A program made the position numbers and the translations under genes. From Sclerodactyla briareus (taxonomy: Eukaryota; Echinodermata; Holothuroidea; Dendrochirotida; Sclerodactylidae), in the NCBI GenBank assembly GCA_026419785.1, contig JAODTK010005771.1:845501-909500 (forward strand): a DNA stretch of 64,000 nt, given 5' to 3'. Of the stretch, positions 48,015 through 58,559 are shown piece by piece. The notes beneath the pieces were generated by a model that did not search any database, was not told the origin of the DNA, and was given only the letters and a program-made list of their open reading frames with translations. Position 1 is the stretch's first letter. The number at the start of each line of letters is the position of its first letter.

Positions 48015-48300
48015 TGCATGTCAGCATGGCCTCGCAGTGCGACCCCCTATCACAGCCAACAAAAGTTCAGCATGAACCGAAGAGTTATGTGTCGAACAGA
48101 TAGCCACATGCAAGCGTGGTCCTATTATGCCCAGTGAGATAGGCGAGTATTGTAGGATTAGGACTAAACCGGTTAATATAGAGGGATAACTTTCTTCCAC
48201 TCCTGGCGGTCATGAAAGGTCCAACTGCATCCAAAACGTCAGTGAACTCCAGTGGAATAGAAGATGTCGGGGACTTGTTCCGGGAACCTGGTGGTGAACT
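48015..48300 (-). pseudogene. Possible Ty3-type integrase core fragment (tentative)
   Basis: The minus frame reads SIPLEFTDVLDAVGPFMTAR, then SGRK, INRFSP, and, after a stop, CDRGSHCEAM. This resembles the retroviral/Ty3 integrase core, where a first aspartate stands near GP(F/L), an RFS-type segment follows, and a second aspartate lies in SDRG(S/T). The third catalytic residue, a glutamate, is not found, and no integrase zinc finger or other polyprotein part is recognisable in the flanks. One stop interrupts the reading. The resemblance is from memory and could be chance. Confidence 0.3.
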
Positions 48301-48743
48301 CAAAGTGTATATGCTTGTTCTTATTTCAGTATTGGAGAAAAACCGTGAAGGTCAGAAAACTAAATTACAGAAAATCAATTGATCTCCTTGAAATCGCCTA
48401 GGGACATGATATGGCCTACACGCTCGCGCAGGAATTCGAGGGAATTCAATGAAATTGATATTGACCCACTCGGAGAGTGAGAAATGGATAAGCAATTTAC
48501 CCATATCATTGGCTCTAACAATCGGATAATGAAGGCAATAAAGAAAACAGTTGGCAGCCTTGATGACACGGGGAGGGGTGGCCACGCGTGTCCCGCTGTC
48601 GGTGCCAATTCCTGAATTTTGTACATTTTAAAATGGATTGAATCCCTATTTTAATGGCCCCACGTCCAGCGAATGGACTGTCCGCCGCGAAATAAAAATG
48701 ACATGACCAGGGAGTGGTAGCGTCGCAACAGGAAGGAAGCGAG
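48301..48743. other. Intergenic, nothing firm
   Basis: Two overlapping minus frames of 77 and 83 codons (48352-48626) have no recognisable domain. If the preceding integrase reading is real, its N-terminal part should lie here, but I cannot see it. Confidence 0.4.
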
Positions 48744-49014
48744 CAGGGGCGGCAGCAGGCCCTTTTCCCGACGAGGGGCCGGAGTTTCCCGACGGGTGGT
48801 CAAATTCCACGATGAAAGTCAGCCAGTATCGCTTCGCCAAAGTGTCTATACCTCACCCTACCGGTATACCCTATACACCAAAACCTTCATTTTTCATGTT
48901 CTCTCTTTCATTTTCCTTTTTTCTTTCTTCCTTTTTCTCGCATTCGCTCGATGTTTTCACTCCTCCGCTCCCCGACACCCTCTTGATGTTTTCCCCGACG
49001 GCGCCCCGCCCCTG
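48744..49014. mobile_element. Short element related to the 45.3 kb hAT-like element
   Basis: It begins CAGGGGCGGCAGCAGG and ends GGCGCCCCGCCCCTG, close to the termini of the 45.3-47.1 kb element. The interior again has a pyrimidine-rich block (about 48884-48975) and CCGAC words. Length is about 271 bp with no protein. The flanking 8 bp (GAAGCGAG and GGGAGGAG) agree at only half of their positions, so a target duplication is not shown. Confidence 0.5.
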
Positions 49015-50460
49015 GGGAGGAGTGATTATGTACCACTGTCATTCGGAATAGGCCTATATCGTGTCATTCTCTTATTAGGCCTATAAAATGTATTCAACCA
49101 CAACAAGTTATAAAGTGACAGTTAAGTCAACAGTATAGTATTGAGATAAAAACTGGTTCCATCAGTAAGCTACGGAAAGGTTGTCATGAGGTCAATGAAG
49201 CCGGGGAGTCCAGAAAATGTGCTTTGAAAGATTATGATTATGATTCCTTTTGATCACTCATGAGAAGAAACCCATTTCCTGGACTGATTTCAGTTGATTT
49301 TTTTCACTTCGAAGGATCAGACAGACAATCAAATAGTTCATTTGGTTCCCTGTTACGTCATTGGACTCAAACACGAAATGTAGATAACACAAAACGAAAA
49401 GAGTTTGGAACACCATGCAGACTTGAGATATTGTGGTTCCCAAACTCTCTTTTTTTTTCGTCTAATGCTAGTTTCGAGCAATCCGATGCAATTCTAAAAA
49501 TGGTGAGTTTTCCCTCTTCGCACTGACCTTTAAGTAGTTTAGACCCCCTCTCATGGTATAAAAAGTTCGGGTAGGGGACTGATAAGTTGTTATTTGAATA
49601 AAAGAGGAAAAGAAGAGAATCTCATCGTGCACCCGGGGTAATGACGTTTCTCCCATCCAGAGACTATAGCACATTTGGTCATTCTGACGCATGCACGAAT
49701 ATCCAGCCGACCAGAGACCTTTGAGTCGTTCGGTCTTTTGAAAGCGCTGAATGCATTGACCCTTATGTCAAGAACTACCCGAAATGAATGAACGAATCGC
49801 ATAATCGGTATACTGATCACATTCCACTGCTGCCTCCACGTGGCCATATCAAGACGTAATTTTCTATTTTCATGACATAATGCAGGCTTAGGTGCCTAGT
49901 GGCGGGGTCCAAATCCACCATTCCCGATACACACTATGCATCAACAATAAGGGACGAATGGATCGTTGACGTGTCCGGTTGACGGGAGCAGACACATCGA
50001 TATGGTTTTTTGTTCCCTCAGCGCGCGAAAATTTAAATGGCGCCAAAGTACGGGAACCGTCTGTCAGCGTGGTCCCGGTGTATACATAACTGTTCTCTGT
50101 TGAGTGGTACCGGTATAGGTGAGATAGAGGTTTTCTTCCCATTTCCCTCCAAATCAGAATTCTGGGTTTCAGAAGAATGTATGTGTACCTAAACTGACGG
50201 ATTACGGTATGACTGTTTCATATTCGATTTGAAAATCAAGATTACAAACGAGGTTTTGTAGGCTGATGTGAACGTACATTTTTTAAGACATTATTATCGT
50301 CTGCGGTCACGATGAAATATCTTCCCAGCGCAATACGAGAACGATTAATACTTTTATAATTATTACATGTCATGGAATTTCGTTCGATATACCCGTGAGA
50401 CACCGTGTAAACGATACCGTCTACTACTTTACAAAAATACAAAAACGTTTTGTCTAATGT
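49015..50460. other. Intergenic, no supportable gene
   Basis: No recognisable gene. Two TAGGCCTA palindromes lie at 49049-49056 and 49076-49083, and an AAAACGTTTTGT word at about 50443. Frames of 74-88 codons overlap on both strands without domain resemblance. Confidence 0.5.
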
Positions 50461-50580
50461 TTAGGAACATTTCCTCACATGTTCCTACTTATGAAACACC
50501 TGGGTTGAGAGAAGCAGTCTGAGATTAAACCTTCTTACGAGCTCGGAGGTTTGTCGCTAGGCCACTCCACTTACTCTCTC
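50461..50580 (-). mobile_element. tRNA-derived SINE of a second type
   Basis: On the minus strand, AGTGGCCTAGCGAC (about 50550-50563) fits a tRNA A box. About 30 bp on, AAGGTTTAATCTCAG is a degraded B box (GGTTCRANYCC). It continues GCTTCTCTCAACCCAGGTG, which resembles the body of tRNA SINEs with a CACCCAGGTGT motif known from several marine animals; that recollection was not checked. A TGGCC(T/G)AGYGG-type A box differs from the other SINE pair in this window. The 3' end is not clear. Confidence 0.5.
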
Positions 50581-51310
50581 CAATAAAATGTTTTGATATT
50601 TAAACGGACGCGCATGAGTTGCACGGTTGACGAGAACATTTTTCTGTAACTCCTTTTTTCTATATTTTATGAAAACGTTTTTGTGATGCTGGGTTCTATG
50701 CCAGGTGCATTTGAGACGTTTAATGACCTCTCGAAATGTCGCAATGTTCGACGAAAGTTGTGGGACCGAAACGCCCAGTCAGCCAAATCGTGCATGATTT
50801 GTAACGGCATCTGGTCAAAAAAGAGCGCGTAGTCCGCTGCAAATGAAATTTGGGAGGGGGAACTGGGTGTTAACTTTACCTGGTTACTGAACTTACATAT
50901 AGGTCTCATCAGCCCATCAATTCGTTCGGCTGTTCGGAATGACAATTACGGTACAACCCTTTAGTGTGCGTGCTGACGCACAGACATACATCATTCTGTA
51001 CATGTCAAATCGTAACGTACCGCAAGGTTCATAGGACGCCCTCCGCAAAAGAGGAAGACTCGACCAACGTACACCTAATAAAATCGGGGAGGTTGCTGAC
51101 GGTGGCGAACGGAGAAGGAGGAAAGAGGAAAGTTATCCTTCAAGAGACGGACTCTGTCGTGACCTCATGTCAAATGCTCGGCCATTATCGCTGGGTGTTG
51201 CAATACTTGTTTGCAAAAGGCAATATCGCCTCGCAAGACCCGATATAAATGGATGGTGTCCGTTCGAATGACGTCACGACCATGGCGTCGATCCTGGGGG
51301 TACAGGGACA
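50581..51310. other. Intergenic, nothing recognised
   Basis: No gene or repeat recognised. A CRE-type TGACGTCA lies at 51269-51276. Confidence 0.5.
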
Positions 51311-51374
51311 CCGTCCCCCCACTTTCGTAAGTGGGGGGGGGGGGACATCATATCAAATGTCCCCCCCCCCACAC
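51311..51374. repeat. Nested inverted repeats with G and C runs
   Basis: GTCCCCCCACTT pairs with AAGTGGGGGGGGGGGAC around a TCGT loop. The same G run plus ACAT can alternatively pair with ATGTCCCCCC further on. Two mutually exclusive hairpins therefore share one arm. Confidence 0.7.
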
Positions 51375-54235
51375 ACTTTTTGATCCTTGATGAATACGAA
51401 AGTACGTCCGTTTTACACACGTATCCGTTAAGTTGCTGTGTGGGCTGAAAAATATTGAGAAAGCGCCTCACAAAGACCACATTGGCCTTTCTTCTCGACG
51501 GCGATTTTCGAAATTTTTCCGCGCGCTGCGCGCGCAGGACGATCTGTGACTGATGCTTCGATATGTCGTGAGGTCGATGCATTTTGAAGGCTATTCTGGC
51601 GATATGAAGCTTTTATGCATTAGTTTTCTCACTCAGAAACGTAAATGAGGGACAATTCTATGGTGTTTTCAAACAAGGGTACATCACAATCAAATATCCA
51701 TTGATTATAAAAACCCGAAAGGCGTGCGTTGTGGCCACACGAGGCGGATGAGGAGGCGGATGAGGAGTCAGGACTGCTCCAACACATTATCTGATTATTG
51801 ATGTGAAAGCAAGTTTGCAGTCGAGGAACAACCGTCATGGGCAGCGAATAGGCCCACAATTTCTGGGGACTATTATATTTTACAATGCTTTCCTAGACAT
51901 CGCATTTAGCCAGCGGAAGGAATCGATAGACGATGCACTCCATTTTTAACAATATATATATTGCACTTCAATTTCAACGAAAACAGTCTGTGGCCCATGG
52001 TCCGAAAGGAGACAGCAAACAATTGTGCATGAAGCGCGTCGAGATATCCCTACACATTGTAATGCGCTATATAGGAATGAAAATGTTATGTTAACAATAC
52101 CCGCGGCAAAAAAAAAAAATGTATTAATTCTAGCAAGATGAGAATCATTCTTTTAAATCATAGGCTATTCCAGGAAACAGTGCGAAATTTGCACCTCCTT
52201 CCGACATTTTTTTGTTCTACCTTCATGAATTGCCAACAAAAGTCGAACAACTTTGTGATATTCAGTCAAAATTTCCGTTCGAAAGAAAACGGGGGGAAAC
52301 GGGTACGAGCCACCCAATTTCTTCCTACGAGGCAAAACGAAAACTATAACCTGGCGTTCTCTAGACATGGGCTAACCGGTTGGACTTCCAGATTCTTTCT
52401 CCCTAGACCCCCAACTAAGGTGGTCCATGGAAGGTGGATTCAGGGCAATAACCAAAAGAAGAGAACTTACTGCCCTTGGTGGACAGCCACTTTTTTGCAC
52501 AACAACAAAATCACATTTGAGAGCATGGATTTGCACCACCCTTTAAAGCCCAAAACTTTTCAAAAGGGACGGCAGTAATTAAAACCCTGGACTGCCCTGA
52601 GAACCCCTCTCACAGGGCCTTAATAAATGTTAGTCCATCCCTAGTCAAAAATGTCTTACGTCACGGCTACTGAAGAGTGAAACATAAATCTGACCTCAGT
52701 GAACGGATTCTTTCTTGCAACATGAAATCACATGGCACCTTCTACTTATTTCGCAGGGCAAAAATACCTTCACCAATAAATCAATTTGAGCTACGCCCAG
52801 TCTGGTGGAACTTAGGCTACATAGTTTGTTCACAATTCATTAATTGTAAATCTAAATTGCTTTGATTTCTGCTCCAGCAGACTTACAAAATTGCGTATGC
52901 CCTTTGAAAAGCGCAAAGTTATTCTGAATTTGGGCCAAAAATTGACAATAAGTCTTAGGGGAGGGGGAAATCTGGACAGAAAAAGGCAAAAGCCAAAAGT
53001 GAAGGAAATGCCCAAAATGTCTGCTGACTGGCTGAATTTTCAATCCAAACCCGGGGCCCGAAAAACATGCCCAAAATTTTTCGCGCACTTCGCGAGCGGG
53101 GCTATGACTTTTGTCGTTTGGCAAAACAGGAGGGGCCCGCACTACGATAGGCCAGCTTCCTCTCACTTTTTTTACTCCTTTCGAATTCATTCATTCTGCA
53201 GTCCATACGATGCAATAGGACACCAAATGTTCACTGATGTGCCCTCAAACAAGCTCGGCACTGGCATCCATTTGGGTTTGCCTAATAGTCAAGGGCGCAA
53301 TTCTCCTGGCTGAAAGTTGAGGGTCCCGGTGGTCAAGAGTGAAAAACACATATGTACGGAGGGCTTCCAAAAAGGTGGGGGTCACGACCCCCCCCACAAA
53401 GAGACGCCCGCCCTGCGACGGAAATGAGTTCCTAGCAGATACACCGCTACATTGCTAAGTGGCAACATTTATGTTCATTCATTTTCCAACCCCAAGTTAG
53501 GACTAAATCTATGCCCAATATAGTATAGATGGATAAAGTATATCACGGAATGCGATACAGAACCAATTAGGCAAATAAGTCCTAATATCCGAGACTGCGT
53601 CGGGCCGGCGCGGGTTGCAGGATAAATCACAATGAGAGTGAAAACACGAACGAAACTACCCAAACTTGAGAAATAATGGAAGAAAAGAAATTTGGGCAAA
53701 GTGTAAAATGAAAAGTTGTTTAAAATGATGGATTTGCTGGCCGAATTTCGCGCGATCAGTACGTAATATAAGGTTATGCAATACACTGCACTGATGAAAT
53801 CCACTCGCATTTTTTAGTCTAGATCCAGTAAGTTGTTCTGCGCCAATTTTACTGAACCTGTGGACGTGTACCGTGCAACTGGTCCATTTTATCCTATAGT
53901 GGGTGTGCGGTGGATCACAGTGATAATCATAATTTTGATTGATCGTCTAAACTGATTTCAATATTGTCTTTACCGAAAAAATCGCGTTGTAAATTTTCTT
54001 AAGTCCACTAATTACAGGTGCGGATCCCAGATGAAGGTCTGGACCCCACTAGGGCGAAGTCGAAGAATTACCCATGTTTCATACCGAGTGCCGAAATCTT
54101 GAATGGAATTGCCAAAAGTGCATTATTAAATTTTCAATGGCGTTTTCTACCCGGCGTTGTGAATATGCGATTTAAGTGACTTCGAATCATTTTGTTCACT
54201 CGGATATTCGGAAGCCTTAGTGAGGACTGCCCCCC

Positions 54236-54272
<37 letters not shown>

Positions 54273-55914
54273 TTTGTCTGAGATGAAAAATTAGGGCGAC
54301 AATTCGGGGAAAAAGTGGAAGGAGAAAGGCAAAGTGGAAAATTGCCTGAATTTTCTGCAGAATTTCTCGATAAAATGCCCGCAAAACATGAAAAAATTCG
54401 CGCGCCCATCCGCGCGCGCCTGTAGTCTTTCGATTCTGATTTGGTAATTCGGCAAAATTTTTACTGCTATCTGCCCCCAATTGGAATGGTCCGTACGCCT
54501 ATGGCTTTTCCCTTTCGCTCCCACCAGGACCGTTGGCGACCCCTGGATCCACGCAGCGCCGAAGCCAGGGTAGAGAAGGTAATAAAAATTACCATGTTGA
54601 TATGGCTGTAACATCGTCCTTAGTATGGCACCATGACAAACTTTTTGTCTGTTTCTCTTACTCAAATCACACATGTAGACTGGTGCTCGATCTGGTACGT
54701 GCCCGTTCCGGCGATATGGAGGGTATGAAAAGCTAAAATTTTCCTGGTACGCTCCGCGCGCCAACTTATGTGGCGCTCCGCTGAGATGGTTATTTGCATT
54801 CTATGTGTCCCCCCCCCCCCCACTTTCCAAACGGATCGCGCCCATGGGCCCGACAGAGTCTCTCACAATATATCGGAGGAATTTTGCATCGGTGTATTAC
54901 AGGGACATACCGTAATCGAAATACATGAATAGACATGAGACTGATTTGGTGTCAAATCAGGTCAACTCCGCGGAATCGAACTTAAATTCCTTGGGCAACT
55001 ACCAAGGATCTGAACTCTCATGGCCTAATACAACACGTATACCCAGCAGAGCATAGGCAATTCAGCATTAACCGAGGTTCATATACAACAAATAGCTAGC
55101 CCACCACATCAAACTAACACATTGAATTGATTGTTAGCATCCGGAGCTTTAATTGAACCGAAATAATGGGATCTTTGAACTTCAGACAGCCACCGTGAAC
55201 GAACTGCCTTTGTCGGACATGGTCGAGAGATCTCGAATTTGAAATGGCGGAAAACCTGTTGATATTTTTTTTTTCTTTTTTTTGGCATCTTTTAGTGGCC
55301 ACATGTGGCTGACAGATTAAGTTACACGTGGGATATAGCCTATACGCTAAATAGAAGGACCAATGAATGTCATTACAATGTATGCAATATACTTTCGGAT
55401 CATTAATAACAGATGCCTCTGTTGGCCACAATCCTCTTCGAATCAAAGCCTTCTCTTTCACATAGTATCTTATGATCTGCTCATCATTCGAATCATTTCA
55501 ACCCCGTTAAGATCACGGCTAGGACTCATCAATTCCCATTCCTCACCTGAAAACAATTATATCATCACAACCTTTGCCATAAACAATCAAACCGAGTTGG
55601 TTGGCACAATTGGTCAGCGTCAGCCTTCCATCCGGGGGAGACCTGGTCCATACCAAAGCTTTTCAAAAATGAACCGCATGTTCTCGCTAATCGCTCAGCA
55701 CAAGGGATTGGAGCACCCCTACAGTTAAGGTACCGCCAAGAGGCACTGCCTTATTCCGTGTAACACATATTGAAGGATTCGCAGCTGACTATTTGGTGCA
55801 GTATCCGGTCTGCACCCTTGCTCTGGGGGCCTCGAAGAGCATCGATCCTCCTGCTCGGCAAGTATAATATCCATGGAAAACAAACCACTACGAAAGGTTT
55901 TGTCCGACACAAAA
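51375..55914. other. Intergenic with CGCGCG blocks and C runs
   Basis: No gene I can support. Frames of 140-157 codons (52138, 52891, 54291) show no domain; the last is antisense to a C33 run region. Blocks of the form TTTTTCGCGCGC.TCGCGCGCG recur near 51516, 53080 and 54396 and resemble the block in the 45.3 kb element, suggesting related decayed elements. C runs occur at 54237-54269 and about 54809-54822. A tRNA-like arm at 54960-54985 (minus) was considered and not accepted. Confidence 0.5.
54237..54269 (+). repeat. Poly-C run, 33 bases
   Basis: Uninterrupted run of 33 C preceded by CCCCCCT. Its length in the true genome is uncertain. Confidence 0.9.
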
Positions 55915-55978
55915 ACCGGTGTCGACACCGACGAATACCGGTGTTTGCATTTGCTCCGACAAACCGGTGTCGACAACA
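55915..55978. repeat. ACCGGTGT cluster with palindromes
   Basis: ACCGGTGTCGACACC (55915-55929, containing the 12-bp palindrome GGTGTCGACACC), ACCGGTGTTTG (55937-55947) and ACCGGTGTCGACAACA (55963-55978) lie within 64 bp. Confidence 0.8.
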
Positions 55979-56099
55979 CCAAATAACCCCCCTACACTTT
56001 TTATGCAAATCTTTTGGAGGGGGCCGGTATTGTGTCGTGACCCTGGGTCGTTCACAACCATACTACCACTAGTCATATCCAATATAACTATTATTATCG
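55979..56099. other. Short gap, nothing recognised
   Basis: No feature recognised between the ACCGGTGT cluster and the CAT/CAC-rich tract. Confidence 0.5.
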
Positions 56100-56322
56100 T
56101 CCTTCATCATTTTCATTATATAAACCTCACCATTGTAATCTCCACTACAGTATGCACCGACCATCACTACTACCGTCACCATCTCTCAATCACCGAATTA
56201 TCAACATCATTAATTCTATCATCTCATCATCATACTCATCACCATAACCTAATGACACCGTCAACACCACCATTAAAATACATAAAAAAAGATCATATAC
56301 ACATGAAACGAACCAACATTCA
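56100..56322 (+). repeat. Degenerate CAT/CAC trinucleotide tract
   Basis: Rich in CATCAC, ACCATC and CATCAT words. It adjoins the ATT microsatellite on the 3' side of the LINE. A matching tract lies beyond the LINE's other end. Confidence 0.7.
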
Positions 56323-56390
56323 TCATTATTATTATTAGTAGATTAGTATTAGTATTATTATTATGATATTATTATTATATTTACTTCTCC
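56323..56390 (+). repeat. (ATT)n microsatellite at the LINE 3' end
   Basis: ATT/ATTAGT units. On the minus strand this is the (AAT)n/(TAA)n tail right after the LINE's short 3' untranslated part. Confidence 0.92.
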
Positions 56391-56454
56391 TCACAACTAT
56401 CTTGGTTGGTGTATCATTCTCTTCCTGACCTCGGAATCCTACCCGGATTCTGGA

Positions 56455-57128
56455 AGGTCTAGTGTTCGCGGGTAGGATGTGAGCGTTGCCCAGGAGTGCG
56501 GCTTTGAGAAGTTCGTACTTCGTGATGACCAGGTATGCTCAGAATTTGTTGATCAATTCTGGTGTGGTAGCTCATAGTGCGCCGATCACTAAGTACCACT
56601 TCTGGGTTTCCACGTTACCACATCTCTGTATTTCGAGTTTGCAGATCCTATACTTGTCGTCTTTTCTCGTTCCTTCCGGAATAGGTTGGTTATCGTACGG
56701 GACTGCTACATCTACTATTGTCGCATATTCAGTCTCTTTGTCGACGATACCAGGTCAGGTCTCCTGGCTGTTATGACCATTGTTTGCTTGATTCGAAATC
56801 AGATGGATTTTGACCCTCGCAATCTCTTCCACTGGCTTTGGGTCGTGAAGCCACGGTACTGTTGTGTGGGTAGGTCGTAGTGCTGGCAGATTTTCTGTAC
56901 AATGCAGCGGCTACGTCATTATGCGTTCAGGATAATGGATCGCCAATTCTGACATGCCGTTGTTAGGTGGCTGACAGTCTCATTTGCATCATTGACAGTA
57001 TGCACTTTGAATCATTGGAGGTACGAGTATTCGGCTCGATGGTGCTTGGTGTTGAGGGCTTGGTCATGCGCAGTGTTATAGATGGATAGCTTAGGATTAA
57101 TTTATTTCAGCCATTGAATAAAATCTAG
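56455..57128 (-). pseudogene. LINE zinc knuckle and restriction-like endonuclease fragment
   Basis: On the minus strand, LDFIQWLK leads to AHDQALNTKHH (about 57040-57070). A CCHC zinc knuckle then spans a frameshift, with KC, then C.NDANETVSHL, then TTAC (about 56950-57010). It is followed by KICQHYDLPTQQ (about 56870-56905), RPDLV (56742-56762), IVDVAVPYDN (about 56690-56722), CKLEIQR, KWYLVIGAL (about 56575-56612) and AALLGNAHILP. The RPD..D order is the PD-(D/E)XK-like active site of restriction-like-endonuclease LINEs, used to cut the insertion site. Stops and frame changes make it a pseudogene. Confidence 0.87.
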
Positions 57129-57146
57129 TTTTTTTTTTTTTTTTTT
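57129..57146 (-). repeat. Poly-A tail (T18 on the plus strand)
   Basis: Eighteen T on the plus strand. On the minus strand it ends a candidate retroposed insertion immediately before the LINE frame resumes. Confidence 0.6.
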
Positions 57147-58330
57147 AAATGTGAAATTGTTGAAAAACAGAGCTCAAACGTAAACAAATTAGAACGAGTA
57201 GGGACATACAAACATACATAAAAATGTAAACAAATTCCTATGACCAGGTAAGGAGTAAAAGTGTTATAAAAGGTTTTTTAGTAGAAAATTGAAAAAGGTA
57301 GCAAATATACCAATATTCACAATGGAAGCAGTAGGTAGCTAAAACGGACGGCAAGACTAGCACCAATCAGCGGGCATATATGTATTTACATCTTTACGAG
57401 AGCAGGATACTGACTATTATGAGGGCCTCTTTGACCCCTTGAATGCACGCAGCCTTTTACCAGAGAGCAAGAACTGGAAGTACTGATAAGCAGGATGTGA
57501 GTTATCGTTAAGATCACAGGTTCGACTTTCGTTGAGGAGCGCGCCCTCATGGTACAGATGAGTGGAGAGATGGAAGGCCTGTTACCAATAAATACGCTCA
57601 GCATCATAATTACTGATTGCAATTCCGAGGTCACACTGACGTACCAGACCAAACCCCGACTAAACTTTTAGAGTTAAATACTTTCCAATAATGCACGAAA
57701 AAATTTGTCAGAACATGGCCACTGATCCCATAGGATTAAGAACACGTACAAAGAAACAGTCGCTTGAGTCCTTTTTTCAGTATTCTTTCAGTATTGATGT
57801 TCCATGATAAAATGGTCCGTAATAAATGTACCCAACAACTTGAATGTGTTCACTCTGTCCACCACCATTCCACGATAATGAGAGACCCATGTGCTCTTAT
57901 ACGTCTGAAGTCCACGATTAATCCCTTGTTTTTTAAGTTCAGAATCAGATTGGTTTCCGACACCAGCTCACTAATCTTGCTCACTCGTGCGGTAACCCGC
58001 TTCTCACCCTTAGTAATTAAATCCAGTAAGTAACGTGGTGTACGTCCGCAAAATTGATGGCCCTCGAGTTCAAATCACGGTTTGGTGGCGGCACAATCAT
58101 ATGTAAACAAAGAGTACAAATCGGAGAAAGCAGCATCCTTGGGGTACCGTATTCAGTACATCGATCTGAATGGTATTGCCAATTTGACACATTGTTTGAC
58201 GATCAAGAAGAAAAAGTCTTAGGATCCCGTCAAAATAGCAGCGGGGAAGATAAAGGTGATTCCGTAATTTCAAATGTAACCGGATGGACGATGGTGTGAG
58301 GCGGAAACTGTAATTCGATGAATAGACCCT
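57129..58330. other. Probable insertion inside the LINE
   Basis: The LINE needs only about 450 bp between its RT and zinc-knuckle parts, but about 1.2 kb separates them. The left edge is a T18 run (57129-57146), a poly-A tail on the minus strand. It abuts LINE sequence reading LDFIQWLK. This suggests that a poly-A retroposon inserted in the minus orientation. A tRNA-like stretch with GAGTTCAAATCAC at about 58067-58079 (plus) could be part of a SINE, but I could not define it. No target duplication was found. Confidence 0.4.
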
Positions 58331-58559
58331 GGATAGAACATTTCCTTTCGAGGTGCTTCGGTCTCAATCTTCAGCCTGTGCATGTGGTCCATCTGTAAGC
58401 GAATTCCTGATTTGTCACGTCTTCACCTCTCTCGGGAATGACCATGCATTTGTTTCGGCAGCATTAACCCGGTATCTGCAACCAGTTCATATTGGTAGTT
58501 GTTCCTGGTCGTTGTGGGTTATTGTCCTGTCCTCCCATACTGAGTTTGCCACACAGCGG

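Noticed and set aside
52138..53313. Adjacent plus frames of 146 and 140 codons
   Set aside because: No family resemblance. The second runs through a CGCGCG block and low-complexity text shared with other decayed repeats.
54960..55040. tRNA-like arm on the minus strand (GTTCGATTCCGCGGAG with a CCTTGG/CCAAGG stem-loop upstream)
   Set aside because: The upstream stem-loop does not have a T at the position before the anticodon, and I see no convincing D-arm or acceptor pairing. A weak SINE relic remains possible.
57480..57560. CAGGTTCGACTTTCG resembling a B box
   Set aside because: The last bases depart from the consensus and no A box lies at the right distance.
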